Below, piece by piece: positions 1 to 10,133 of a DNA stretch of 64,000 nucleotides. Position numbers and translations under genes: made by a program. How positions within the stretch are numbered: the stretch's first letter is position 1; every line of letters starts with the position of its first letter. The stretch comes from Teratosphaeria epicoccoides (taxonomy: Eukaryota > Ascomycota > Dothideomycetes > Mycosphaerellales > Teratosphaeriaceae), in contig JADDMT010000023.1 of NCBI GenBank assembly GCA_021401465.1, positions 310,001-374,000 on the forward strand. Direction: 5' to 3'. The notes beneath the pieces are model-generated. The model was not told the DNA's origin, made no database searches, and saw only the letters and a list, made by a program, of their open reading frames with translations.

Positions 1-804
1 GTTTGCACTGCTCGCTGGCCCACTGGGCCACCCGGTCTCCAGGTTGATGACGTCCTTGTTACCGCCACAATACGTGGCCAGTTCCTTTAGCGACGAAGCT
101 ACAAATGCGCCCGCTGAGGCAGCGGAGGTCTGCGGGTTGAAGAAAGGATGGATGTTGGCGCTGATGATGTCCATGACGGGGCAAAGGATATTCTTGTTCG
201 CGGCAACTATATTCATAGGTTCCGTCGTGGTGAATTTGCCAGAGTAGCCGGCCCTTTGAAAGGAGGCTTTTGCGCTGCGGATCGCATCGGCTAGGACGCT
301 CGCCGAGGTATATCCGTGGAAGATGGCCTCATTGCCGTAGACGACTAGGGAAACAATGTCCCACCAGCCATTTGATTTGTAGCAGGAGGTAATATCGCTG
401 ATCTGACCGTTGACATAGTTGCTCCCGATACCGTTGCCTTGGCTAGCTATTCCGATGTCAATTCCAAGGATGACCTTGAGACCATGGGCCTTGGCAGCAG
501 CTCCGACATAGTCGTGCTGGCGGCAGTTGGTGCCGTAGATGCGGACGGTGCTGAATCCCTTGCTAGCAATGGTCTGGATGTCGTTCGTGATGTCTTGCTG
601 CTGCTTGCATGTCTGCTTGAGGGCGTCGGTGAATGGTGTGTAGGCTATGGTCAGACCCTTGGCCGGGATCAGGTCGTTCCGAGTCTCAATGGTAGAAGGC
701 ACTGTTCTCTTGTTGTGTACATGTCTATGATTCAGATGACCTGCTTGTGGCAGAGCACATACGAGCGCGGTGGTGGCCAGAAGGATAGTAAAAATTGAAT
801 GCAT
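1..804 (-). CDS. GH17 glucan endo-1,3-beta-glucosidase, C-terminus cut by the window edge
   Basis: Reading the minus strand from the ATG at 804-802 gives 268 uninterrupted codons that run off the left edge. The N-terminus (MHSIFTILLATTALVCA) is a signal peptide, followed by a basic stretch HVHNKR that may be a kexin site. The GH17 signatures are visible: the acid/base glutamate in VVYGNE (about residue 159), NIHPFF, and the nucleophile in NLETGWPS (about residue 256). By family, such enzymes cleave or transglycosylate beta-1,3-glucan in the fungal wall (Scw4/BtgC-like group). The protein is secreted and wall-associated. No intron is needed in the visible part. The missing C-terminus lies outside the window, so total length and any GPI signal cannot be judged. 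Confidence 0.9.
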   Translation of the reverse strand, partial: MHSIFTILLATTALVCALPQAGHLNHRHVHNKRTVPSTIETRNDLIPAKGLTIAYTPFTDALKQTCKQQQDITNDIQTIASKGFSTVRIYGTNCRQHDYVGAAAKAHGLKVILGIDIGIASQGNGIGSNYVNGQISDITSCYKSNGWWDIVSLVVYGNEAIFHGYTSASVLADAIRSAKASFQRAGYSGKFTTTEPMNIVAANKNILCPVMDIISANIHPFFNPQTSAASAGAFVASSLKELATYCGGNKDVINLETGWPSGPASSAN

Positions 805-2426
805 ATTCGCGACTCGAGATCTGTGGTAAGCAGTGATGTGGTCTGGAGAAGGGACAGCAGAGTGCGAATGTTGGTATAAAAGAAGGTAGTGTTCTTCGAT
901 ACAATCGTCGAACGGAGCATGCCAGTGGCAAAGAGATGCTGAAGGAAGAAGATGAATGTTGTCCCAACACACCATAAGATTAAGAACATACCATAAAAAT
1001 AAGTGCACGCCCAGCTTTTGTGGTCAGAGATTTGCGCCGCGTCCTGCCATACGCGCGCGCCCCAAACCTGCCAAACCTGTTGGCGTTGGGGATTGTTTGC
1101 AGCGAGGATGGAGCATGTTGGAGGGTGGGTCCCTTGGTCGATGGAGCGGTTCCCGGTCAGAATCTGCGCGCCTACATGTATACACCGGAATCCTGCCGCG
1201 GGCGGCAAGTGAAGACCCGATATTTGCGATGCAGAATCTTGAACAACGTGGCATTTGTGAACCGTTCCCCAGATTCTCAGGCGATCTGCAGTCCGGCTTG
1301 CTGACTTCGCCCGAACACACGCCATGTCAGAACTCTTTTTGACCTGTCTGAGGCTGTGCCATGGCGTGTATGCTGCTGTAGCGCCCAACTTGATCCGCAT
1401 CATTTGGACACATGGGCAAGAGGATGCGGCCGGATCCGGTAGACGGAACATGCGGAGCGTCGCGTATGAATGTTGCCCCGTGTGCGTACGCTGTGTTTGT
1501 CGGATGACACATCGTGGACACGGATCCTGACCATATCACTACGGCAGGGAAACCGGAAGACGTTGCCATCTCCCTTGCAAACTCTGGGGCGTATGTAGCT
1601 GATGCCCATGTACCCTGATCAGATCACTGGCGCATCCAGTACTTGACGACCGGTTCCTTGAGATGAAACCTGCAACATCATGCGTGAGGAATGAGATCGA
1701 TGTCACAGCCCCAAAATGATCATGGCACCATTCCTTTGTCTGAAGATTCGATGATCGTTCTTCAGTATTTCTGTCGCACAAGATCTTGACCCAAATCCAG
1801 GACCGTGGAGAGACATCGCGCTTGAACGACAAAGAAAGAATCATGATAAGGCTGAAATGGCTTCTGTGCCTGGCTTTGTCTATTAAGCCTATCATCGCCC
1901 CTCGGTGGGATGAAGTTCTCGGGTCTGGATGCTTGCAAAGCCGTGAGACATTTGACGTGATGAATGCTTGTATTGCACAGAAAGCGCCCATGTGAACTGA
2001 TGAGCAATCCTACTTCGCGGCTCGCCTCACAAATTCTGTCGAGCTTACGCGATCATCTCTATTACGCAACAAGAAGGCACGCGACGGTATCCAGAGACCA
2101 GCCACACTCAAAATTTATATCCGAGGCACTAAGAATTGTTAAGAGTCATTTAATACCCATAATCAAAAGCTCGACTCGGACCCACTTCACCTCGTAGTCA
2201 CCAGAGTGGTCCGCCAGCAAGAAGCTCGCCCATCGTGTTTTCGCAGGCTTTCAAGCGTGGTCCACGCTTCACAACACCACTCCGCGTCAGCATCGCCCTG
2301 CCCTTCGCCGCCTCAGCATTCTACCGACCTGCCAACAGCGGACCGCTCCTCGCAGACGCGGCCACTCCGGCCAACTTCTCAATTTCACCAGTCGGCGTCG
2401 CAGCAAGTGTTCGGCATTCGCGCAAA
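805..2426. other. Intergenic: divergent upstream regions of the GH17 gene and TRR1
   Basis: About 1.6 kb without a convincing gene. A 239-codon minus-strand frame (732-1451) overlaps the GH17 start, has no recognisable domain and is probably chance. The last 264 bases (2163-2426) are open in the thioredoxin reductase frame but contain no ATG; see that gene and the findings. Confidence 0.6.
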
Positions 2427-3565
2427 ATGCACAGCAAAGTCGTGATCATAGGCTCCGGCCCGGCGGGCCACACGGCAGCAATTTATGCTGCTCGTGCGGA
2501 CTTGAAGCCGGTCATGTATGAGGGATTCTTGGCTTTGGGGATCGCGGCGGGAGGCCAGCTGACGACGACGGATGAGGTGGAGAATTTTCCGGGGTTCAAG
2601 ATGATCAGGGGGAGTGAGCTTATGGATAATATGAGGGCGCAGAGTGAGGCGTGCGGGACGGAAATTGTATCGCAGACGGTGGGCAAGGTGGATTTCAGTA
2701 GGAGGCCTTTTAGGTTCTGGCTACATCCTATGGGCGATGATGAGAATTTGGAGGACGAGGCACATACTGCGGACAGCATTATCATTGCAACGGGCGCGAA
2801 AGCGCGGCGGTTAGATCTGCCAGGGGAAGAGCAGTATTGGGGTAACGGTGTGTCCGCGTGTGCGGTCTGCGATGGCTCCCTTCCGATCTTCCGCGAGAAG
2901 CCGCTGGTCGTGATCGGAGGCGGCGACAGTGCTGTGGAGGAGGGCACGTACCTGACCAAGAAAGCGTCGAAAGTCACAGTCCTGGTGCGGAGAGATCAGA
3001 TGCGCGCGAGTAAGACGAACATCAAGAGGCTGCATGCGAACCCAAAGGTGGAGGTCAAATACAATACGGAAGCTGTGCAGATCAAGGGTGACGAGGGCCC
3101 AAGAGGGCTGATGAAGAGCTTGGTAATCAAGAACAACAAGACTGGTGAGCAGGAGGAGATCCCAGCAAACGGATTGTTTTACGCTGTCGGGCACGATCCG
3201 GCGACGCATCTGTTCAAGGGTCAGGTGAAGATGGATGAGGATGGCTATATCCTGACCACGCCGGGGACGACGGAGACAAATGTGCCCGGTGTGTTCGCTG
3301 CGGGAGATGTCCAGGACAAGAAGTACAGGCAGGCTGTGACTTCGGCAGGTAAGATGATCATCTTCACACTCTCCAGGTGATTCGCAGCACCAACTGACCT
3401 GGTGCAGGCACTGGCTGCCAAGCCGCCCTCGAAGCCGAGAAGTTCCTCGCAGAACAAGAAGACATCGACGTGCCCAATGGCATCGAAGGCGAGACCGACA
3501 TACGGAAAGGCAAGCCGGACACGAACGGCGATGTTCCGGAGTACAGGCAGAATCCTTTGCTGTAA
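2427..3565 (+). CDS. TRR1: Thioredoxin reductase (NADPH), low-molecular-weight type
   Basis: Exons 2427-3348 and 3408-3565; the intron is 59 nt with a CTGAC branch-like motif and rejoins TSAG to TGCQAA. The product, about 359 aa, reduces thioredoxin with NADPH through FAD. Visible signatures are the FAD-binding GSGPAGHTAA near the start, the redox pair CAVC (Cys145, Cys148), the NADPH-binding GGGDSAVEE, and the C-terminal FAAGDVQD and YRQAVTSAG motifs. The start is the first in-frame ATG. The frame stays open for 88 more codons upstream, and part of that stretch looks like a mitochondrial presequence, yet it has no ATG. A near-cognate start or a spliced leader could make a mitochondrial form. 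The cytosolic assignment of the ATG form is inferred from the family. Confidence 0.95.
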
Positions 3566-4086
3566 GAGCTTGATACCCTATGTTGTTCACTTTGATCAAC
3601 AATTTTGTATGTCGAAGCAATCTGGACTGATTCTAGCGATCTAGAGTTGACAGGACGAAGCCGTAGCTGGTCCACGGGATTGTTTGCTGTTAGCGAGCAT
3701 AGAGCGGGCGGCGTAGGTGTACATATGGTGTCTTGGTAGCGCAATGGAGGGTGATGCTGAACGTAAATACAGATGGAATTTGGGGTATCGAGCTAGGATA
3801 ACGAACTAGTCTTGTACGCTTCCAATAAAGATCTTGAGCCTCTTCACAATATAGTACAGCGAGCACAGTGATAGGCGCCACAGGATGCCTTTCGCTTCAG
3901 TGAAGCGGTCACTGGCCTCGGCGTTGCGCTTCCTCGCAGCAATCGATGTGCCGGAGCAAGCGCATCCGCTGAATCCGTGGCCGGCGATGGCATTGTCTGC
4001 GTAATTTCGCGAGATTGAGGGCTTTCGCGATGGTTAGGGTCGTTCAACAGGAGCGCAACTGCTGGTAGACGCTACTGACTGCCCTC
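3566..4086. other. Intergenic between convergent genes
   Basis: Tail-to-tail space between TRR1 and the coiled-coil gene. It presumably holds both 3' untranslated regions. An AATAAA hexamer at 3824-3829 on the + strand, about 260 nt after the TRR1 stop, could be its poly(A) signal. No gene seen. Confidence 0.5.
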
Positions 4087-5099
4087 TCAGGTGCCAAGGA
4101 GCTGGAGCGCACTCTTGAAAGCATTGACAACTTTGATGTCTTGCACATTGTCAGTGACTGATCTGACATGGTCAAAATCGAGGCACTTACAGTGCTGACG
4201 CTTGTTCTCCAACTCCTCTTCCTCGTGAGCGACATACGCAATCTGCGTCTTGAGGCTGTGCAGCTTACAGTTCAGTCACAAAATCTCGTGAGCAAAGCAT
4301 CGACGTTAGACGTACCGTTTGAAGCTCCTGCCTACTTCATGAGTCCTCGATGCATCAGCCCAGACGCTGAAATACTGATGATCATAAGCATACGTCCTGC
4401 AAGCGAGTCATCGACACTTACTTCGCACAACTCATTGAACTCGTGGAAGATGTGCTGCTCCTGGGCGCCAATGTCGCTCATGCGATCATGATAGCGTTGC
4501 TGCAGGTGCTCCCAGTCAAAGTCCTCGATTCTTTCCTCCGGATTGCTGAAGGTTGACCAAGCTTTTGAGACAGTGTCGTCATGCAACTGATCGTCAGCGT
4601 GCTGCTCGACCGCTGTGGCAGGCACTGCTCTGGAAGTCTGATCCGTGTGGGAAGGCGTCGGCTGCTGCTGCTGCTGCTGCTGCCGCCTCTGCGTCTGATT
4701 TGTTGGTAACATTGGATTAGCTTGCGCAGAGCGCGTTGGTCTTGCTGCAGGTGGTTTCATAGTCGAGTCGGGCGTTGGTGTAGGTGGAGGCGGCATGCCG
4801 GAGCTGGGGTGCGTCTGTGCGGCTGTACCAGGGACGACGATGAGTTGCTTGTCAGTCTGCGAGTGTGTTGGGTGATTCAGTGACGCCGAGACATGGGTCT
4901 CGTTTGATGGCTCCTTAGCGACGTCGCCATTCATTTCATCTTGCGAGCGTTTTCTTGCAGGAGCCGCCATCTTGATGCTTTCCTCTCCTGCCAAGGGCGG
5001 TGAGCTTGGAACAGTATCCTCTGAAACGTGCGGTCGCGAACTCGTTTGCTGATCATGAGGATTCTCTGTCTCGCTTGTCACAGCTCCCGATGCCATCAT
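4087..5099 (-). CDS. Conserved-looking fungal protein: low-complexity N-terminus, C-terminal coiled coil
   Basis: Not recognised as a named family. The model is four exons: 5099-4422, a 12-nt micro-exon 4327-4316, 4263-4191 and 4139-4087, giving about 271 aa. The first 150 residues are disordered: Ser/Thr/Pro-rich, with PPPPTPTP and a seven-Gln tract encoded by a (CTG)7 microsatellite at 4662-4682. A KRSQDE-like basic patch might be nuclear-targeting. The C-terminal 100 residues (EDFDWEHLQQRYHDRM, then a Glu/Leu-rich helix) look like a coiled coil. The micro-exon adds ELQT and keeps the helix in register between NELCE and LHSLKTQ. The third intron (51 nt) is a multiple of three without a stop, so retaining it would insert 17 residues. 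Divergent from ATG14 across 364 bp. Splice model inferred from sites and frame only. Confidence 0.65.
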
Positions 5100-5463
5100 C
5101 GAGATTCCTTTTGTCAGGTGCGATGCTCGATGGCAGGTGAAGACGGAACCTTACTCACTCCAAAGAAGGCAGTCGCGACTCCAGCGCGTCAAGGTCCGTG
5201 CGCCCTCGCGTGATCACATGCTGAAAGTGCATGACTTCCCGTCATTGAGCAGGTGACTCTGACCCAAGACAAGTCACATACAGAAGGCTGCATCTGTCTG
5301 TACAAGCAGCGCTAGACTTCTGACTGCCACGATGACCACTGGATGAACGGCCGTTCGTGCGCACCCGGGATTGCTTCGACGCAAACATGATCAGGCGGCA
5401 CTCGACGCTCTTGGTGCTGGTGAGGACATTCCCGCCATATCACAGTCACGAGCGGTAGACGGA
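5100..5463. promoter_or_regulatory. Divergent promoter region, coiled-coil gene / ATG14
   Basis: 364 bp between the two start codons. I see no clear TATA box or known operator. The ATG14 frame stays open upstream to about 5371 but only with a TTG codon, so the ATG at 5464 is preferred. Confidence 0.45.
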
Positions 5464-7044
5464 ATGGAATGCGGCATCTGCGATAAAGCTCTTGGAAGAC
5501 ACAGGAAGGCGCTATGCGTAGGATGCGCCCAGGCCACCTTATATGAGCCTCGAATACGGCAGGCTTCCTCATTGCTGGACCGAGAAAAGCATCATACGCA
5601 CGCTGAGGCCGTCCTTCGCCCAGGAAACGATGGCATTATCGCGGCGCTATCAGAGGAAGCAGATTGGGACGAGGTCCATGCCGCAGTCACTGCTGGTGTC
5701 AAAGCTCAAAGCCTTGTGAAGGCGCAGGCGGAGAGAGAAGCTGTCGAGGTAAGGCTAGATGAGGTTACGGCTAAAGCTGCGGAGCTCCAGCAGCAAATCG
5801 AGGGTTTCAAGCTGTACATCAAAAAGCAGGAAGCGAAACATGCTCAGCGAAGGCAGGAGCTGGCACATGAGGAGAAAGAACTGCAGAAACTTCGCTCACG
5901 AACGCTGGACCCGCTGCATTCTACCACTCGCAAGACTGAGCAGCGTCTCGAGAAAATAGAGGGGCGGACTGTTGATGCGCGCACGGTGCTGTGCCAAGAA
6001 GCAGCACGTCTGAGTTGTCTTAGGAAGAGAAAAATGAAAGATGGCAAGTCGCAGTACTGGATTGGTGGTGTTCGCATCCCAGACTTGCGCGAGCTGAACG
6101 GCAAAGTTGACATGGGAACCACACCACAGGGCGATACACTTGGCCCGCCGCACGAACTTGTTACTGCCGCATTGACGAATATTTGCCGACTTCTCGGCAA
6201 CTGCTGTCACTATCTGTCAGTCCGTCTACCAGCAGAAATCCTTTTGCCGATGAATGACTTTCCGCATGCCATGATATTGCCCGAGAAGTCGTCTTACAAG
6301 ATCGACCTTGCAGCGTATCAGGACCTGTCATCGAGCATGTCTTCTTCACAACCATCGGCATCCAAGTATGTTGAAAAAAGCAGAGCGCCATCCGTCCGTC
6401 CACGGCCGCTTCATATTGATAAGCCGCTGCATGAGCTCTACAAGCAGGATAATAAGGCTTTCATGCTCTATGTCGAGGGTGTCATGTTGCTTGCCTGGGA
6501 TGTGGCGTGGCTTTGCAAATCTCAAGGCATCGATCGCATCAACAGCTTCGACGATGTCTGCTCGATCGGCAGGAATCTTCATCGACTTTTAGTAGCCCCT
6601 GAGCAGCACCCTCGACCTGCGCCGAGCCGCACACCATCGACTGCCACAGGCGACCGCAAGATGACTGCGCCATCTACCTCGACCGCCTATCTCGGACTCA
6701 TGTCTCATGGCAGCGCATCGCACTCGCTCGTGGGTCACGAGGGTCTAGCACGGTTCGATAAATGGCGGCTGTTATCGCCGTCCAGGCTGGTCGACAAGTT
6801 ACGCGGGTACCTCGTGAATGAGATTTCAGGTGCTGAGTGGGACTTGATATCTGGAGGAGAGTGGGATGAGGAGGAAATACATGATCGTGCTGTGCTTGTA
6901 GGTGGCACGCACCATGCTGGACCTACTATGAGTGTGATGACCTTCCGACCGAGTGATGACATTGATGATCAGACGAGCGATGGAAAACAGCAGAAGAAAC
7001 AGAGTGGGTGGATGAAGGTGAGAGGCAGGGTTGGGGATGGGTAG
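5464..7044 (+). CDS. ATG14: Autophagy protein Atg14-like (Vps38/UVRAG/Atg14 family)
   Basis: Single-exon frame of 526 aa from the ATG at 5464. The N-terminus carries two CxxC pairs (CGIC at 3-6 and CVGC at 18-21), followed by a long Glu/Lys/Gln-rich coiled coil at about residues 80-190. This is the layout of fungal Atg14, where the cysteines and coiled coil bind the Vps34-Vps30 PI3-kinase complex and direct it to autophagosome formation. The middle part (VTAALTNICRLLG, RLPAEILLP) fits the family's conserved core. The last 100 residues are Ser/Lys-rich and unassigned. The sister subunit Vps38/UVRAG has a similar core but usually lacks this cysteine start, so Atg14 is favoured. Family recognition is from motif layout, not a search. 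Confidence 0.72.
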   Translation: MECGICDKALGRHRKALCVGCAQATLYEPRIRQASSLLDREKHHTHAEAVLRPGNDGIIAALSEEADWDEVHAAVTAGVKAQSLVKAQAEREAVEVRLDEVTAKAAELQQQIEGFKLYIKKQEAKHAQRRQELAHEEKELQKLRSRTLDPLHSTTRKTEQRLEKIEGRTVDARTVLCQEAARLSCLRKRKMKDGKSQYWIGGVRIPDLRELNGKVDMGTTPQGDTLGPPHELVTAALTNICRLLGNCCHYLSVRLPAEILLPMNDFPHAMILPEKSSYKIDLAAYQDLSSSMSSSQPSASKYVEKSRAPSVRPRPLHIDKPLHELYKQDNKAFMLYVEGVMLLAWDVAWLCKSQGIDRINSFDDVCSIGRNLHRLLVAPEQHPRPAPSRTPSTATGDRKMTAPSTSTAYLGLMSHGSASHSLVGHEGLARFDKWRLLSPSRLVDKLRGYLVNEISGAEWDLISGGEWDEEEIHDRAVLVGGTHHAGPTMSVMTFRPSDDIDDQTSDGKQQKKQSGWMKVRGRVGDG

Positions 7045-8481
7045 GATCTGATGTTCATATGGATGCCTCAGGTCACAATGAAACTCCAGGATAGCCGCAA
7101 GCCAAGCGAATTCGGCGACCTGGCCTATTGCTGGCTTCAATGCATTTTTATCACCATTATTGCACGACTGCAAATGTGCGGCACAATAATAGCCATCAGG
7201 CTATGATTGTGGCTTGATGATCAGCAAGCGCGTTGGCCAACAATGGTTGCATGATGCGGTATGGAGTTGAGGCTGGGAACCTTCATGGAATATGGTATCG
7301 TTCGGTTGTCGTCTGGATTGGCGAGCTGAAAGCCATCATTGCCAGAAGTGCTACGCTGTGTGCGGTGTATTTGCGCCAAGCCGCCCATCAGAGAGGCTGC
7401 GCGACAACTTCCAGGCTGTGGTACGATGAATTTTGCTTGAAGTCCTTCAGGGAAGCGCCGCGAGCACCGCCAGGACTGCCAGTATTTTGGGGGACTTTGA
7501 GGCAATGAGGCGGTGATGCTCCCGAGACGTTGAAGGAAATTATTTGGCTGGATGGATATGCATTTCTGTCTCACCGGTCCTGTTACTTTGGCCATGATTG
7601 GACTCTGCCATAAAGCTGAACAATGCATCTCATGTGGAGACTGTTGTTCGATGTCACGTGGGTGGTTTCGAAAACGTCGACAATCGCAAGCAACGGAGCC
7701 TTCGGCTCAGGACAACGCCCACGCCAAGCAAGAACAGATGTCGACGCCGATACGTCAGCGAGATTAAGCCAGTTCTTCTGGACATTCTCAGATTCTGAGC
7801 TGAGCGGCCATGCGAATGTATTCGGATAGAGGGCTCTTGATGAGGTTCCTGTAAGCGTGTCCAGATTGTACCTTGTCGCTGCGCTCCTCATCGCGACGGC
7901 TTCATGGACTGCAGTGACTACGGCTTGCCGTATTAGTGGACCAGTATAATGATTTACACCCTTAGCTCAATGGCAAAAAGCGAAAATGTTCGCCAGTAAG
8001 AGTGAAGTCTTGCTTCAACTTTCCGGATCTGCGGCTCCACGGCAATCGACATCGAGCCTCAGCCTTGCTGCGCTCAATGCTTGTGCAGATGTAGCAGATC
8101 GTGGAGACCGGTACGCCCAGGCTCGAGGAAGCTGCACTCTAGCTTTGTAATGCAGCCTTGCCCACTGCACAGCCGTGGTCTGGCTGCTCTAGCTCAGGCT
8201 ACCGATGAGGCCCGGCGGAGCATGGAGACCAAAGGAAGTCCGTCGATGAATTTGGTGCATGCTATCATAAGCCGGGCGATCAGCCGCAGGGGTCAGAAGG
8301 TGCCACGAAGATTGTGTCGTGACAACATTTCAGGCGCTGAACTGTCAGCGTAATTGGAAGTACTATGGATATCTTGCTTGACACCGCAGCAATTCATGCA
8401 CAATTTTGCTTTCAATGCTTCCCATGCCTGCCTCTCGCACAGATCTCTAGCTCCAACACACTGCCGCATCATCGTCGTCGC
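7045..8481. other. Intergenic, no supported gene
   Basis: About 1.4 kb between the ends of ATG14 and the F-box gene. The longest frame, 7221-7628 on the minus strand (135 codons), overlaps an opposite frame of similar size and shows no domain or splice pattern. Nothing else seen. Confidence 0.5.
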
Positions 8482-9663
8482 TTACAACGTGCCGAACAGG
8501 CCACGATACTCATCAATGCCGAAGGCCACACCATGTTCAGCCAACATCCAGATTTTAGCTTCTCTCCGCAGGCCGTCGACTTCTTCGTCAACCACATCAA
8601 GCTCTTCGGTCTCTGAATCGCTGTCCTCTTCCATGTCATCCGTCTCTTCCTGATCGATCTCCTGCAGCGCACTGCCAGACTTCTGCGGCGCCCAAGAGGC
8701 ATGAGCATCATTCAACGGTATATTGCCAGTGAAGTACTCTCTATTTTCAGCTGCGACTTCCATTCGAAGGAAGGTCCTTTTCAGGAACTGTGCTATGTTC
8801 CGAAGACCCAGGTGTTTCTTCTGAGCTGGCCAGACTCTCCGCATGGTGCCCACAACGTCATACGGCGTGATGCCCTCAGGGTTGTATATCGTGGCGATGG
8901 ACTCGTCCGACTCGTGGTCTGTAGGCTGGTAAATTCCGTCTCCTTGATCATTCTCGTCGGTAATGTCAGCATCCTCGTCAGAGTCAGACTGCACCTCAAT
9001 CGTGAGCGCGGCCTCTTCACCATCTTCGAATACATAGTCCATCCACCAAGCATAGCACCCCAGCAAGGCGGTAGTGCATAGAGGCTGAGTCAGATAGTGC
9101 TGAAACCAGAGACCGTCCAGAGCAAGCGAATGATCGTGCCCTAACAGCGTTCGAATTGGCAGCAGGGGATTCGTGGTCCTCAATGCAATCCGCGTTCGAG
9201 ACCACTCCGTGTCTTCAAACTTGACAGCATTCTCGGCGCAGCGAGAATCGAACTGTAACCGCGGGTTCAGCATGATCGGGTTCTCATACGAAACCACCAT
9301 CCCCAAACTGTCCTAAGACCCCCTTTCCCGGCTGTCCCTATAGAATTTTCCAGCGACTGCTCGGTCGGGCTTGACTGGCGGGTCTGTTTGTCTGAGGTAC
9401 AATATCCGTTTCACATCAGGAGACTCTTTCGTGTTAGCCAGCCAGAGGTGGCTGACACGCTGTATCCGTACCAGTTGACGCATTTCCAGGTAGGAGAGGA
9501 TATGCTGCACGAGTTCCGGGACATCAGCGAAAAGATGCAGAACGGGTGATTCTTCGGGCTGGCGAGGCCGTCCTGCTTTGAACACTGCGTACTCCTCTGC
9601 GCACCCTCTGCACCACATTTCAAATGTCTTGTGATACGCCTGGAGCGTCCTGCGTTTAGGCAT
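8482..9663 (-). pseudogene. F-box protein gene interrupted by one in-frame TAG
   Basis: The ATG at 9663 opens a 116-codon frame with an F-box-like segment (ADVPELVQHILSYLEMRQL, then VSHLWLA), which in this family recruits Skp1-Cullin ubiquitin ligases. It stops at TAG 9315-9313. Reading in the same frame resumes at once (DSLG, then MVVSYENP) and stays open for 274 more codons to 8482. These include an acidic stretch and a Trp-containing repeat-like region typical of lineage-specific fungal F-box proteins. So 390 codons are coherent apart from one stop. Options are a recent nonsense mutation, a sequencing error, stop readthrough, or a 45-nt intron ending at TCTTAG whose donor (GTCGCT) would be poor. 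Cellular target unknown. It lies downstream of TRM82 on the same strand. Confidence 0.6.
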
Positions 9664-10133
9664 GCGGGAGGTCCCGTCATTTCCTTTGAATAGATGTGCT
9701 CAACGACGAAGGGATGGGCGTTCAACTGCGTCAGGATTCTGTCGGCATTTGTATGCGTGCTGATAATTTCAGGAAATGCAGCTGGCTGACTGGTGTGTTC
9801 GAGACTGACTTTCCTGAGACATTCCAAGCGCAGCTCTAGATGACGGACAATGATCTCGATTGCTTGCACCTGAACTTTGTCAATCTCAGCCGTACCTATG
9901 AATGTGAACCACGGGGCACCACGCTCTCAAGCTACGCCGCCGCGTGAGAACTAGCCATAACGACCAGCTCAACACGTTTGCTTGTTTTGCTTTGCTGTCC
10001 TCTTGCAGTCGTGGTAACAGCCTCCGGTCAGTTGTACCCTTCACCAGCTGCTGGCGACCGCAAGACCCACTGAACCGGGCGGTATAGGAAGGTCGATTGA
10101 TATTTGCCAGATCGACTGCTCAGCAATGGCGTC
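9664..10133. other. Intergenic upstream of the F-box gene
   Basis: 470 bp between the F-box start and the TRM82 stop, both genes on the minus strand. It should hold the F-box promoter and the TRM82 3' untranslated region. No gene or repeat seen. Confidence 0.5.

Noticed and set aside
875..882. TATAAAAG as promoter of the GH17 gene
   Set aside because: It is on the + strand while GH17 is transcribed from the minus strand, and no plus-strand gene follows closely.
732..1451. 239-codon minus-strand frame upstream of the GH17 gene
   Set aside because: It overlaps the GH17 start in another frame, has no domain, and composition is not coding-like.
7221..7628. 135-codon minus-strand frame after ATG14
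   Set aside because: An equally long frame lies on the opposite strand; no domain, signal peptide or splice pattern.
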